From: CAZUGH01 sp964619785
GTDB lineage: Bacteria; Bacillota; Clostridia; Lachnospirales; Lachnospiraceae
Reading direction: 5' to 3'
DNA: 22,387 bases
Assembly: GCA_964619785.1 (NCBI GenBank)
Contig: CAZUGH010000026.1
Location: 1 to 22,387, forward strand
A program made the translations under genes and the position numbers. Position 1 is the first letter of the stretch; each line of letters starts with the position of its first letter. The notes beneath the pieces were generated by a model, which made no database searches, was not told the DNA's origin, and was given only the letters and a program-made list of their open reading frames with translations. Shown here one piece after another: positions 8,160 through 16,877 of this stretch.

Positions 8160-8250
8160 TTATCTAGATAGATAATTCTGAAGTTCTTTTTTCAATTCCC
8201 CGACATTTACCGGCTTCGCTAAATGCGCATTCATACCGGCCTCTTCTGAC
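8160..8250 (-). pseudogene. Receiver-domain tail left after deletion of the ATPase domain
   Basis: Read in the frame ending with TAA at 8160-8162, the bases encode EEAGMNAHLAKPVNVGEL and then KKELQNYLSR. This is the typical last helix-lysine-proline segment of a response-regulator receiver domain. It directly abuts ...MTRIESGKV of the HisKA domain one frame away. The junction (8244-8254) therefore removed about 200-250 residues that should hold HATPase_c and most of the receiver. Confidence 0.75.
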
Positions 8251-9817
8251 TTTACCACTCTCAATTCGTGTCATATCAAGCACATCATTAATCAAGGTCA
8301 ATAAGAAATGCGATGACATATCAATCTTTTTAATACAATCTTCCACACGCTTTGGATTGTCCATATTCATCTTGGCAATCTCTGTCATACCAATAATTCT
8401 GTTCATCGGCGTTCTGATATCATGAGACATCCGAGCAAGAAATTCACTCTTTGCCTTGTTCGCGCCCTCTGCCGCTAGCATCGCATTGTGCAGGAATTCA
8501 CGTTGTTCAAGTGCCACGCTCTTCTGTACACTAATATCACGAAAGGCAACCAAGATTCGTTTACCATCTACCTGTGGGACAAAAACAGTTTGTACGCTTG
8601 TCCATACATACTCTCCATCCAATGCATTCTGACGGAATTCCTCTTCCATATTGATTGCACCTTTTTGAAGCCTTCGCAGTAAGACGTCAAGGTCAAAAAT
8701 CTTATGCATCGCCTCTCGTTCCTCAGGATGAACGTATTTCTCAATATAATTGGTCCCGCCTTGACTGTATTTTCCACGAGAACCCATCACGCCATTCTCT
8801 TTCTGGGAAAATACAAGCTCATAGGTATCTTCTTCTAAATCCACCTCATAAACCGCAAAATAGCTCTGACCTAACAACTCAACTGTTCGATGATATCGCT
8901 GCTTCGCCTGCTGTTCCCGTTGCTCTTCCAACATCTGCTGTGTAATATCACTAATATATAGATATAATAGCACCTCATTCTTAATTGGATCTTGAAGCAG
9001 ATGCATATCAAATTGCTCCCAGCCCTCGCCAAACGTACTAGTTACACCACATCGAAAGCTGATATCATATTCACCCTTATGAAAACGATGAATCAGATCA
9101 TTTGCCTCAAAATACTGCTTCACCGCTTCTTGACTGTTCACGTCAACACGGGCAAGAAAGAAATTAAACAAATTACCATAGGAAAAATCTAGCTGACGTT
9201 CACCCTTTTCCCAGTAGTTTGTAATCTCACCCGAAGTCAGGTTGGCAACCAGTATAGCTTTTTTCTCGTGTGCCATCTTCACGCAATTCTTCTGTTCTCT
9301 CTCAAGACGGCCTTCAAGCAGCTTCTGCTTGCTGATATCTTCTAAAACACCGAGTGCACGGACAGCATGTCCTTTTTCATCAAAGATAGGACTGACAATC
9401 AGGTTCACCCAAGTATATCTTCCGCCCATACTACGCACTCTGAATTGAATATCTACCACCGGTTCGCCTTGTCTAAGCTTTCTAAATCCCTCTTCAATAA
9501 CAGCAAAATTATCCGGGTGTACAATCTCTAAGCGGAACAAATGCCAGCGCTAACAATCCTAAAGCAAGACTTCCCCTTACGATAAATAAAAGCGCATTAT
9601 TCCGGAAAGGTGTTACCATGGCGGCACTTATTTTATCCGAAAGCTTAACATAGACAAACCAATCATTCACATATAATGGTAAATAGTAACCATTTATCAG
9701 ACTTCCTCCATCCTGATAACTGATTTTTCCCGGTTTACGATTATGAAAATCATCTTCTTTACTAAGGATATTCTTAATCGAAGCTCCCTCTCCTGTAATC
9801 ATCTCACCTTCCCGGTC

Positions 9818-9872
9818 AACGATGTGATAAGAAGCATTTTCCGAAAATGTATCGGTAGAAAACTTCGTTGCC
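9818..9872. repeat. Left copy of the 55-bp duplicated scaffold end
   Basis: Bases 9818-9872 are identical to 9973-10027. Both begin AACGATGTGATAAGAAGC and end CTTCGTTGCC. They sit exactly at the two edges of the N run, so they are most likely the same genomic bases written twice at contig ends, not a biological repeat. Confidence 0.95.
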
Positions 9873-9972
9873 NNNNNNNNNNNNNNNNNNNNNNNNNNNN
9901 NNNNNNNNNNNNNNNNNNNNNNNNNNNNNNNNNNNNNNNNNNNNNNNNNNNNNNNNNNNNNNNNNNNNNNNN
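9873..9972. other. Assembly gap of 100 N
   Basis: Exactly 100 unknown bases, a standard placeholder length for a gap of unknown size. Removing the gap plus one 55-bp flanking copy restores a continuous sensor-domain frame across ASYHIVDREGEMITGEG, so the true gap is probably zero or negative. Confidence 0.98.
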
Positions 9973-10027
9973 AACGATGTGATAAGAAGCATTTTCCGAA
10001 AATGTATCGGTAGAAAACTTCGTTGCC
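9973..10027. repeat. Right copy of the 55-bp duplicated scaffold end
   Basis: Identical over all 55 bases to 9818-9872 and starting at the first base after the N run. A 55-base shared end matches the k-mer overlap expected from a de Bruijn assembler run at k=55. Confidence 0.95.
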
Positions 10028-10368
10028 AAATCATCTAGTTCAAAGATACCTGTCACACCAATTACCCCTAAATCCTTAACAACTAGTGGTGTGTATACAA
10101 GAATCACTCTCTCATCAATGTATCTTGACATAACTGGCTGGGAAATACCCGATCTGCCGTCTGTCAATTTCTTATAATAATCTCGGTCACCTATATTAAT
10201 TGGCTGTATCCTGCTGCGATTTCATCCATGTATTGAACACTAATCTCACCCATTTTCTTGCTATTATTTCGAAAATAACTAAAAAAGGTACTGATAATCA
10301 TCAGGACACTGACTGTAACTGCGATAACAAACCATGGTATTCTCTTCATATAATCCCTTATCCTCCGC

Positions 10369-10405
10369 TTCTAAGCGTTAAACCTGTGCATATAATAGAA
10401 TTATA
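10369..10405. promoter_or_regulatory. Divergent promoter region of the kinase remnant and the AGCS symporter
   Basis: On the - strand TGATATAAT (TGn-TATAAT, -10 at 10405-10400) is an exact extended -10 box pointing to the kinase start at 10349. On the + strand TATAAT (10391-10396) with a weak TTCTAA at 10369-10374 points to the symporter start at 10446. The two -10 boxes are only four bases apart, so the promoters overlap. An intact kinase promoter ahead of a broken gene suggests recent decay or assembly error. Confidence 0.45.
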
Positions 10406-10445
10406 TCATAGAAAATTCATAATTGATACTAAAGGAGATAAATTT

Positions 10446-11708
10446 TTGTCCATTATTAATCGTCTAAATCTGTTTCTATGGGGTGGACCGCTGATGGTTC
10501 TGCTATTAGGAACACACATTTATCTGACCATCTTCTATCGCCTGCCACAACGTCATCTAGGATTGGGCCTTTCCTATGCTTTTCAAAAAAATGGACTTAC
10601 TACACTCACAACAACACTCGCTGCCACATTAGGGACCGGCAATATTATTGGTGTAGGAACTGCTGTATTCTATGGAGGTCCCGGAGCGGTATTCTGGTGC
10701 TGGCTCACGGGGCTTCTAGGAATGGCAACAACTTATGCAGAAAGCCACCAGGCACTAAGCCATCAGCATAAAGGTCAGGGAGGCACGATGTATCTCCTTC
10801 ATCACCTCTTAGGACACCGAAAAATGGCATGTTTCTATGCAGGAGCTCTGTGTCTGGCAGCATTTTTGATTGGATGCACAACTCAAGTCAATGCCATTGT
10901 AACTGTCTGCCACCAATTCATGTCTGTACCTGATTGGAGTATCGGTCTAGTCACAGCGGTTCTAACTGGCATGATCCTTCTCCCGGGCAGCAAAAACATG
11001 GAGCGATGTTGTATGGCCTTAGTTCCTATCATGAGCATCCTCTTCACCGGAAGTTGTTTCTACATATTAATTAAAAATTATACCATCATCGGTTCCTCTA
11101 TCTGCTTGATACTAAAGAGTGCCTTTTCTCCAAGTGCAATTAGTGGCGGTGTTCTTGGTTTTACTGTCAACAAAGCTGCACGGTTCGGCATTGCAAGGGG
11201 ACTCTTCACCAACGAGGCTGGATTAGGAACAGCAGGTGTCATTGCCGGTCAGGCACCAGCCAATCAAATCAAGTCACAAGCTTCCCTCTCCATGTGTGCC
11301 ACTTTCTTTGATACCGTTTTCATGTGTGGAGTCACCGGCATCGTAATTGTTATCTATGTTATGAACACACCCTCTATCCTCACAACGGGTGATGCGGGTT
11401 CTCTGGCCGCCCAGGCATTTTCCACGATTCCCGTTATCGGGCCAGAGCTTCTCGCACTCGAGATTGCCTGCTTTGCTGTAGCTACACTCATCGGCTGGTC
11501 CTATATCGGCTGGCAGGGTGCTTCGTATCTTGGGGGTCAAAAAGGCACCCGGCTCTATCAGTTCACCTACTTGGTGATGATTGTGCTGGGCGCCTCATTT
11601 TCCCTGGAATTCTTATGGGAGATGACCGATTTTATTAATATCTTTCTTGTACTTCCGTGTGTATATTGCTTATGGAAGATTACTCTTTTACGGGCTTCTT
11701 CAAAATAG
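10446..11708 (+). CDS. Amino acid:cation symporter, AGCS (alanine/glycine) family
   Basis: A 420-residue multi-pass inner-membrane transporter for Na+- or H+-coupled uptake of alanine, glycine or similar amino acids. The family hallmarks GTGNIIGVGTAVFYGGPGA (near residues 70-88) and FTNEAGLGTAGV (near 255) are intact. The start is taken as TTG at 10446, with AAAGGAGA (10431-10438) seven bases ahead. The open frame extends upstream to 10200, but that part runs over the opposite-strand kinase gene and looks non-coding. Length is slightly below the usual 440-490, mainly at the N-terminus. Its 3' end overlaps the convergent fruA gene by 29 bases and no terminator is visible between them. Confidence 0.9.
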   Translation: MSIINRLNLFLWGGPLMVLLLGTHIYLTIFYRLPQRHLGLGLSYAFQKNGLTTLTTTLAATLGTGNIIGVGTAVFYGGPGAVFWCWLTGLLGMATTYAESHQALSHQHKGQGGTMYLLHHLLGHRKMACFYAGALCLAAFLIGCTTQVNAIVTVCHQFMSVPDWSIGLVTAVLTGMILLPGSKNMERCCMALVPIMSILFTGSCFYILIKNYTIIGSSICLILKSAFSPSAISGGVLGFTVNKAARFGIARGLFTNEAGLGTAGVIAGQAPANQIKSQASLSMCATFFDTVFMCGVTGIVIVIYVMNTPSILTTGDAGSLAAQAFSTIPVIGPELLALEIACFAVATLIGWSYIGWQGASYLGGQKGTRLYQFTYLVMIVLGASFSLEFLWEMTDFINIFLVLPCVYCLWKITLLRASSK

Positions 11709-13596
11709 CCAATAATATCATTCCCACGAGCGAACCTGCTGCCAATGCGATGAGGTACATCAACGGATTACCAACCACACCAACTACGAAAATGCCGCCA
11801 TGAGGTGCTCGCAAGGTACAGCCAAATGCCATCGAAAGTCCACCTGCTACGGCAGAACCGATAATACAAGATGGAATCACACGAATGGGATCTGCTGCCG
11901 CAAATGGAATCGCACCTTCTGAGATAAAGCACAAGCCCATTACATAATTGACGATACCTGATTTTCTCTCTTCTCCTGTGAAACGATTTTTGAAAAATGT
12001 AGTACATAGCGCAATCACAAGTGGTGGAACCATACCACCAACCATAACAGCCGCCATAATATCGAGATTTCCCGATGCAATGGATGCCGTACCAAATACA
12101 TAAGCCGCCTTGTTGAATGGGCCACCCATGTCGATGGACATCATACCACCAAGTACGCAACCAAGAAGAATCTTACTGCCACTTCCCATCGCTGTCAGAC
12201 CATGGCTTAATCCTTCATTTAACATCGCTACAACTGGATTGATTGCACACATAATCAGACCAATCAGGAAAATTCCAAGCAGCGGATATAGAAGAACTGG
12301 CTTGATTCCCTCTAAACTCTTTGGAAGCTTGGTAAATATCTTCTTTAGCAACAAGACGAGATATCCAGCTACAAAACCAGCAATCAACGCACCGATAAAA
12401 CCAGCCGATACCGCATTTTCTCCTGTTGGATTTGATAATGTCATGCCAAGATTGGCTATCATACCACCGACAAAACCAACTGCCAATCCTGGTACATCGG
12501 CAATACTCATTGCAATGTAACCCGCTAAAACAGGAAGCATAAATCCAAATGCCTGACCGCCGACAGATTTCAAGAATGCGGATACCGGTGTTCCCATACC
12601 AAAATTGCCTGGATTGGCTGCATCAAAAGTATCGAATAAGAATGCCAACGCAATCAGAATTCCTCCACCTGTAACGAATGGCAACATATGTGAAACGCCA
12701 TTCATCAGGTGCTTGTAAATCTGGTGTCCAATACTCTCCTTGCCCGTGCTCTTAACTTCTGCTTTTTCATTGCTATGAAAGACCTTCGTCTTCTCATCAA
12801 GGACTTCTTCAATCAGCTCGGCTGGCTTATGAATTCCCTCCGATACTGGTGTCTGCACTAATTTCTTACCATCAAATCGTGCTGTCTCAACTTTCTTGTC
12901 TGCCGCGATGATGATTCCCTTTGCTCCGGCAATCTCCTCTGCTGTCAACTCATTCTTGACACCACCAGAACCATTGGTCTCAACCTTAATGGTATAGCCC
13001 ATCTTCCCTGCTTCCTTCTCGAGTGCTTCAGCTGCCATATACGTATGTGCAATTCCCGTTGGACATGCTGTGACTGCCAACAAATCATACTTCTCATTCT
13101 TCGTTACCTCAGGCTCTGGCACAACCTCCTGTGGATACTTCTCAGCTTCCTTGGCATCTATCATCTCAAGAAAGGCTTCCACTGACTGTGTCTTCACCAG
13201 ACCCTCACGGAAATCATCATCCATCAGAATCGTAGACAGATGTGATAACACCTCTAGATGCACATCACTTCCATCCTTTGGCGCTGCCAGCATAAAGAAT
13301 AGATTGCTTGGCTGCTCATCGAGCGCCTGACAATCCACGCCCTGTGGCACTGTCATGGCAACAACACCTGGCTGCTTCACCCCATCACTTTTTGCATGTG
13401 GAATCGCAATTCCTTCTCCAATCGCGGTAGGACCTTCCTCATCTCTTGCCTCAATCCCCTGACGATACACATTAACATCTGATAGATTGCCAACCTTCTC
13501 CTGCAAACCAATCAACAAATCATATGCAGCTGCCTTATCTGCTGGACTCTGTCCTAGCAAAACTCCTTGTGGCTTTAACAAATCAATAATTTTCAT
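11680..13596 (-). CDS. fruA: Fructose-specific PTS enzyme IIABC
   Basis: A 638-residue phosphotransferase permease with domain order IIA-IIB-IIC. IIA carries the phosphorylatable His67 in GIAIPHAKSDG. IIB carries phosphocysteine Cys178 in VTACPTGIAHTYMA. IIC (about 285-635) has some eight to ten membrane helices with GGPFNKAAYVFG and FISEGAIPFAAADP, typical of the fructose family. It takes up fructose and releases fructose-1-phosphate, the substrate of the FruK encoded just upstream. The start at 13596 is chosen because GAGGTGAAAGCT precedes this ATG; the longer frame to 13629 would overlap fruK. Last gene of fruR-fruK-fruA. Confidence 0.95.
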   Translation of the reverse strand: MKIIDLLKPQGVLLGQSPADKAAAYDLLIGLQEKVGNLSDVNVYRQGIEARDEEGPTAIGEGIAIPHAKSDGVKQPGVVAMTVPQGVDCQALDEQPSNLFFMLAAPKDGSDVHLEVLSHLSTILMDDDFREGLVKTQSVEAFLEMIDAKEAEKYPQEVVPEPEVTKNEKYDLLAVTACPTGIAHTYMAAEALEKEAGKMGYTIKVETNGSGGVKNELTAEEIAGAKGIIIAADKKVETARFDGKKLVQTPVSEGIHKPAELIEEVLDEKTKVFHSNEKAEVKSTGKESIGHQIYKHLMNGVSHMLPFVTGGGILIALAFLFDTFDAANPGNFGMGTPVSAFLKSVGGQAFGFMLPVLAGYIAMSIADVPGLAVGFVGGMIANLGMTLSNPTGENAVSAGFIGALIAGFVAGYLVLLLKKIFTKLPKSLEGIKPVLLYPLLGIFLIGLIMCAINPVVAMLNEGLSHGLTAMGSGSKILLGCVLGGMMSIDMGGPFNKAAYVFGTASIASGNLDIMAAVMVGGMVPPLVIALCTTFFKNRFTGEERKSGIVNYVMGLCFISEGAIPFAAADPIRVIPSCIIGSAVAGGLSMAFGCTLRAPHGGIFVVGVVGNPLMYLIALAAGSLVGMILLAILKKPVKE

Positions 13597-13606
13597 AGCT
13601 TTCACC

Positions 13607-14521
13607 TCATTCATCAAATACAATCTCACTCAACAGTTCCATAATCCGTCCACGTCTAGCCAAACCATCCGAGAATGCCGTCGCACTTCCCGATGCCGTT
13701 CCCATACGAAGCGCATATGCGTAATCTCTTGAATCTAAGTAGCCTGCCAAGAATCCCGCTACCATCGAATCTCCTGCACCTACTGAGTTCTTCACCTCTC
13801 CAACAGGTACACCGATACGATATACTTTGCCATCCTCGGCAACTAATATCGCTCCATCTCCTGCCATCGAGATGAGTACATTCATCGCTCCCATCTCTTG
13901 AAGCTTCTTCGCATGTTCGATTAGTTCCTCGTCCGTTTTTAGCTCAACGCCAAACATCTCACCAATCTCAAAATTATTCGGCTTAATCAGAAACGGATGA
14001 TACTTCAACACATTTTTCAATAAATCCTTCGTCGCATCCACGACAACACGAACACCTCTGCCATCAACCAGTGCCATAATCTGCTCATAGATATCTTCTG
14101 GCATACTACTCGGAATGCTTCCTGCCAACACCAAGGTATCTCCTTCATCAAGAAGCTTCATTTGAGCCATCAATTCTTCCAAAGCATGCTGTGGAATAGC
14201 AGGTCCAGAAGCATTAATCTCCGTCTCCTTCCCCGCTTTAATCTTCACATTAATCCGGGAAAGTCCTGCTGGAAGCTCAATGAAACTGCCCTGGATACCC
14301 ATCTGCATCACGCCGTCTTCAATTGCCTTTCCTGTAAATCCAGCCACGAAGCCCAGTGCTACCGACTTATGTCCGAGTTCCTTAAGTACATAAGACACAT
14401 TAATTCCCTTGCCGCCAATATACACTTCTTCACCTGTTGTTCGGTTTACTCTGTCCTCTGTCAATTCATCCATATGAACGACATAATCAAGTGCTGGATT
14501 AAAAGTAACTGTGTAAATCAT
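13607..14521 (-). CDS. fruK: 1-Phosphofructokinase
   Basis: A 304-residue PfkB/ribokinase-family kinase converting fructose-1-phosphate to fructose-1,6-bisphosphate with ATP. Seen in the sequence: the N-terminal TFNPALDYVVHMDEL typical of hexose-phosphate kinases of this family, GGKGINVSYVLKELG near residues 37-51, and the C-terminal catalytic motif VGAGDSMVAGFLAGY whose Asp is the general base. Its ATG overlaps the fruR stop in an ATGA junction, and it ends 10 bases ahead of the fruA start. Tight packing implies a single transcript. Tagatose-6-phosphate kinase is the main alternative, but the neighbours decide for FruK. Confidence 0.94.
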   Translation of the reverse strand: MIYTVTFNPALDYVVHMDELTEDRVNRTTGEEVYIGGKGINVSYVLKELGHKSVALGFVAGFTGKAIEDGVMQMGIQGSFIELPAGLSRINVKIKAGKETEINASGPAIPQHALEELMAQMKLLDEGDTLVLAGSIPSSMPEDIYEQIMALVDGRGVRVVVDATKDLLKNVLKYHPFLIKPNNFEIGEMFGVELKTDEELIEHAKKLQEMGAMNVLISMAGDGAILVAEDGKVYRIGVPVGEVKNSVGAGDSMVAGFLAGYLDSRDYAYALRMGTASGSATAFSDGLARRGRIMELLSEIVFDE

Positions 14522-15267
14522 AACTTCACCTCCGTTATCTCTGTCAATTCTTCATATTTAGTATCTGGAATATGGTCGGTAATCATACAAGCATCCTTAA
14601 TTTCCCCAAAAGTAACCGACGTTACACGGGAAAATTTCGTATGGTCAGCCAATATATACTTGGAAGCTGCCATCGCAAGTGCTGTCTTCTTCATATGTGC
14701 TTCTTCAATGTCTGGAGTGGTGTATCCCTTACGAACCGATATACCATTGGCTCCGACAAATGCTTTTGTAAAATTAAAACCCGTCAACTGCTCCAATGCT
14801 GTCGTACCAACAACAGCCTCTGTATGGACTCGTAACTCCCCACCAAGCATGTGGGTTCGAATCCCTTTCTTAGCCAGCTTACTCGCGTGACCTACGCCAT
14901 TCGTTACGACAACTGCCTTCGTATGTTCCATATAATCAATCATCATCTCTGTTGTAGTTCCTGCATCTAGGAAAATGAAATCATCATCCTGAATTAAGCT
15001 AGCTGCGTATCTTGCAATCGCTCGCTTCTCCTCCACATTCTGAGAAGCCTTCTCACTGACTGCCTCTTCCTGTGTATGATTCCTCTCTTCAATGATGGTA
15101 GCTCCACCATGCACTTTCTCAAGTTTGCCAAGCTTGTCAAGCTGACATAAATCTCGTCGTATCGTCGACTCACTCGTTGACATCCGCTTCGCTAGCTCTG
15201 TCACCGTGACCGTTCGTTTCTTCTCTAGTTCGCTCATAATAAATCGAAATCTCTCTTGCGATAACAT
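14518..15267 (-). CDS. fruR: DeoR-family transcriptional repressor of the fructose operon
   Basis: A 249-residue regulator. Residues about 5-57 form a DeoR winged helix-turn-helix (TVTELAKRMSTSESTIRRDL, then GKLEKVHGGA). The remainder is the DeoR C-terminal sugar-phosphate-sensing domain, with DAGTTTEMMIDYM and VGANGIS. By family knowledge, a phosphorylated sugar (fructose-1-phosphate is likely) would release it from DNA. First gene of the operon; ATG at 15267 has GGAGG six bases upstream. A consensus promoter overlapped by repeat decamers lies about 50 bases ahead, consistent with autoregulation of the whole operon. Confidence 0.93.
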   Translation of the reverse strand: MLSQERFRFIMSELEKKRTVTVTELAKRMSTSESTIRRDLCQLDKLGKLEKVHGGATIIEERNHTQEEAVSEKASQNVEEKRAIARYAASLIQDDDFIFLDAGTTTEMMIDYMEHTKAVVVTNGVGHASKLAKKGIRTHMLGGELRVHTEAVVGTTALEQLTGFNFTKAFVGANGISVRKGYTTPDIEEAHMKKTALAMAASKYILADHTKFSRVTSVTFGEIKDACMITDHIPDTKYEELTEITEVKL

Positions 15268-15312
15268 ACGAATCCTCCGTTCTGAGTGGTTTACTTTATC
15301 ATCTATAACCTC

Positions 15313-15340
15313 ATTATAACAAGAAAGTGGGCAATGTCAA
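15313..15340 (-). promoter_or_regulatory. Promoter of the fruRKA operon
   Basis: On the - strand a perfect TTGACA (15340-15335) and a perfect TATAAT (15318-15313) are separated by 16 bases, about 45 bases ahead of the fruR start. The -35 box lies inside the first operator decamer. Confidence 0.88.
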
Positions 15341-15365
15341 TCATTTTCTTTCATTTTCAATCATT
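15336..15365 (-). promoter_or_regulatory. Candidate FruR operator: three tandem decamers
   Basis: Read on the - strand, three direct decamers follow without spacing: AATGATTGAA, AATGAAAGAA and AATGATTGAC. Their period of about one helical turn puts each on the same DNA face, and the last overlaps the -35 box. DeoR-family repressors commonly bind short direct repeats, so FruR is the likely ligand. Confidence 0.65.
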
Positions 15366-15375
15366 AAAATGCAAA

Positions 15376-15420
15376 AAAATTCAAATCCACTCACTTCATC
15401 CGTAAATCGATTTGAATTTT
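15376..15420 (-). terminator. Terminator of the araD operon
   Basis: AAAATTCAAATC (15376-15387) and GATTTGAATTTT (15409-15420) form a perfect 12-bp stem with a 21-base loop. On the - strand the second arm is followed directly by TTT. It lies two bases after the stop codon of the araD-linked gene and before the fru promoter. Confidence 0.75.
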
Positions 15421-15422
15421 CC

Positions 15423-16187
15423 TTAGTATATTGTTTGATAAATAAATGCATTTCCCCGCTTGCCCACACGTTCAACCAAGCCAAGAAAATGAAGTATATT
15501 GAGTGCTGTCTGAGCTTGCCCCAGTGGGAGTTTTGATGCCTTGGCAAAATCCTTAGTCAAAAACTCATCTGGTAATTCCTCTGGTATCAACATCATGTAA
15601 TCTCGCGGACATTCAATCAGTATGTCCTCAATCAGTTCAACCGGAATCCGGTCGTGACGCACCGAGCCCTTCTTGCGATCCTGACTCCAGCCATTTAACA
15701 ATCTCGACTCTTCCACATCAATCATCAACAGCCGAATGCGCAGATTTTCATTCATAAGAAATGGCTTAATCTTGTATAACTCCTTAAATGCCATATAGGG
15801 AGTCCCTCTCTTCGGCGACTTCCGTCGGCTCGTCACCTCGCCTGTATCCTCATCAATCCAGGACAGCCACTTCGTCGCAGGAATGGGATGAACGATTGTC
15901 ACCTGGTACAAAGGCAAAAAGCTCTCAAGCTTGCGGCGCATCACATTGAAACTGCGTGTCTGAATCTCCAAAATCTCCTGGCCATGGCGCACATCCGCCA
16001 CAAATCCATTCGTTGGAATCTCATGATACTGCTCGTCTGGCTCCACATAATTCTTCACAACCGCATGCATCGTCTTCTCACTCAGCGTACCAATGCCCTC
16101 ACGTTCTCGTTGCTGATAGACAATCTTGTCACAAGCCTCCTGAAATCGTTCCTTACTTGCTTTGTCCATAATATGCATTCGCACCAT
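15423..16187 (-). CDS. Conserved protein of unknown function with PD-(D/E)XK-like core and C-terminal winged helix
   Basis: A 254-residue protein not recognised as a named family. Counting from 16187, Glu37, Asp65 and Glu74-Ile75-Gln76 (ADVRHGQEILEIQT) resemble a PD-(D/E)XK nuclease core with the lysine replaced by Gln. A middle segment is rich in basic residues (TSRRKSPKRG). The last 50 residues (FAKASKLPLGQAQTALNILH, then GLVERVGKRGNAFIY) look like a winged helix. It follows araD with its start inside the araD end, so translation is likely coupled. Alternative starts are ATG at 16178 or 16169, and none has a clear SD. No nuclease activity can be claimed from this alone. The sugar-gene context gives no obvious job. 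Confidence 0.75.
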   Translation of the reverse strand: MVRMHIMDKASKERFQEACDKIVYQQREREGIGTLSEKTMHAVVKNYVEPDEQYHEIPTNGFVADVRHGQEILEIQTRSFNVMRRKLESFLPLYQVTIVHPIPATKWLSWIDEDTGEVTSRRKSPKRGTPYMAFKELYKIKPFLMNENLRIRLLMIDVEESRLLNGWSQDRKKGSVRHDRIPVELIEDILIECPRDYMMLIPEELPDEFLTKDFAKASKLPLGQAQTALNILHFLGLVERVGKRGNAFIYQTIY

Positions 16188-16845
16188 GTTTTCTAAAATA
16201 ATGCTTGTCCATCAGATAATCCGGAGCTGGCTTCACAGATGGATTCAACGACATCGTATGATGTGCCATCTCTGCCACTTTGTCCAAAACAACCGCATTA
16301 TACACGGCATTGGCTGCATCGGTTCCCCAGGCAAAAGGTCCATGATTCTTCACAACGATTCCTGGCACTTCCATCGGATCTCGCTCTGCAATTGTCTCGA
16401 TAATCACCTTGCCCGTATTACGCTCGTAGGCTTCATTAATCTCCTCAGCTGTCAAGTCTCTCGTACATGGAATTGCTCCATAAAAATAATCTGCATGTGT
16501 CGTTCCGAGTGCTGGGATTGCCATACCTGCCTGTGCAAAGCTAACTGCCCAAGTCGAATGAGTATGTACAACACCACCGATATTCGGATATGCCTTATAT
16601 AACTCCACATGAGTTTCTGTATCAGAAGAAGGTCGATAGACGCCCTCCACAACATTCATATCCAGATCAACTACCACCATATCATCTGGGGTAAGTTCAT
16701 CATATTCTACGCCACTTGGCTTAATAACAATCAAATTCTTCTCGCGGTCAATGCCACTTACATTGCCCCACGTATAAATCACCATTCCTTTGGCTACTAA
16801 GTCCATGTTGGCTTCGTATACATCTTTTTTTAACTGCTCTAGCAT
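16153..16845 (-). CDS. araD: L-ribulose-5-phosphate 4-epimerase
   Basis: A 230-residue class II aldolase/adducin-family enzyme. Seen: WGNVSGID near residue 27, KPSGVEYDEL near 42, the zinc ligands in HTHSTWA near 95, and THADYFYGAIPCTRDLT near 117. It interconverts L-ribulose-5-phosphate and D-xylulose-5-phosphate in arabinose or ascorbate-type pentose breakdown, in the cytoplasm. ATG at 16845 has AGGAGG eight bases upstream. No araA or araB is nearby, so the substrate could also be a related sugar phosphate, as in UlaF/SgbE-type enzymes. It overlaps the following gene by up to 35 bases and is divergent from an AEC transporter. Confidence 0.92.
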   Translation of the reverse strand: MLEQLKKDVYEANMDLVAKGMVIYTWGNVSGIDREKNLIVIKPSGVEYDELTPDDMVVVDLDMNVVEGVYRPSSDTETHVELYKAYPNIGGVVHTHSTWAVSFAQAGMAIPALGTTHADYFYGAIPCTRDLTAEEINEAYERNTGKVIIETIAERDPMEVPGIVVKNHGPFAWGTDAANAVYNAVVLDKVAEMAHHTMSLNPSVKPAPDYLMDKHYFRKHGANAYYGQSK

Positions 16846-16877
16846 GTCATATCCTCCTGACCAAATATTGTGACTTC

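Larger units (their letters stand above)
8160..10349 (-). pseudogene. Disrupted hybrid sensor histidine kinase (dCache-PAS-PAS-PAS-HisKA-receiver)
   Basis: Pieces of one membrane sensor kinase lie in order but in different frames. From ATG 10349 (GGAGG upstream): a transmembrane start, MKRIPWFVIAV onward, that stops near 10192. A second frame gives the distal half of a dCache domain (NIGDRDYYKKL, VIGVTGIFELDDLA) and a second membrane helix, ending near 9540; it is continuous only if the 100 N and one 55-bp copy are removed. A third frame (about 9540-8250) gives the second half of a PAS domain, two full PAS domains and HisKA with SHDIRTP. A fourth frame gives only the end of a receiver domain, AGMNAHLAKPVN, stopping at 8160. 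Missing are the proximal dCache half, the first PAS half, the whole HATPase domain and the receiver active site. It cannot phosphorylate as assembled. Either a real pseudogene or assembly damage. Confidence 0.85.

Noticed and set aside
9743..10034. Frames that read through the N run
   Set aside because: They are created by translation of unknown bases and the duplicated 55-bp end.
10200..10445. N-terminal extension of the AGCS symporter to 10200
   Set aside because: It is antisense to the kinase N-terminus, lacks an SD and has a non-transporter composition, whereas TTG at 10446 has a good SD.
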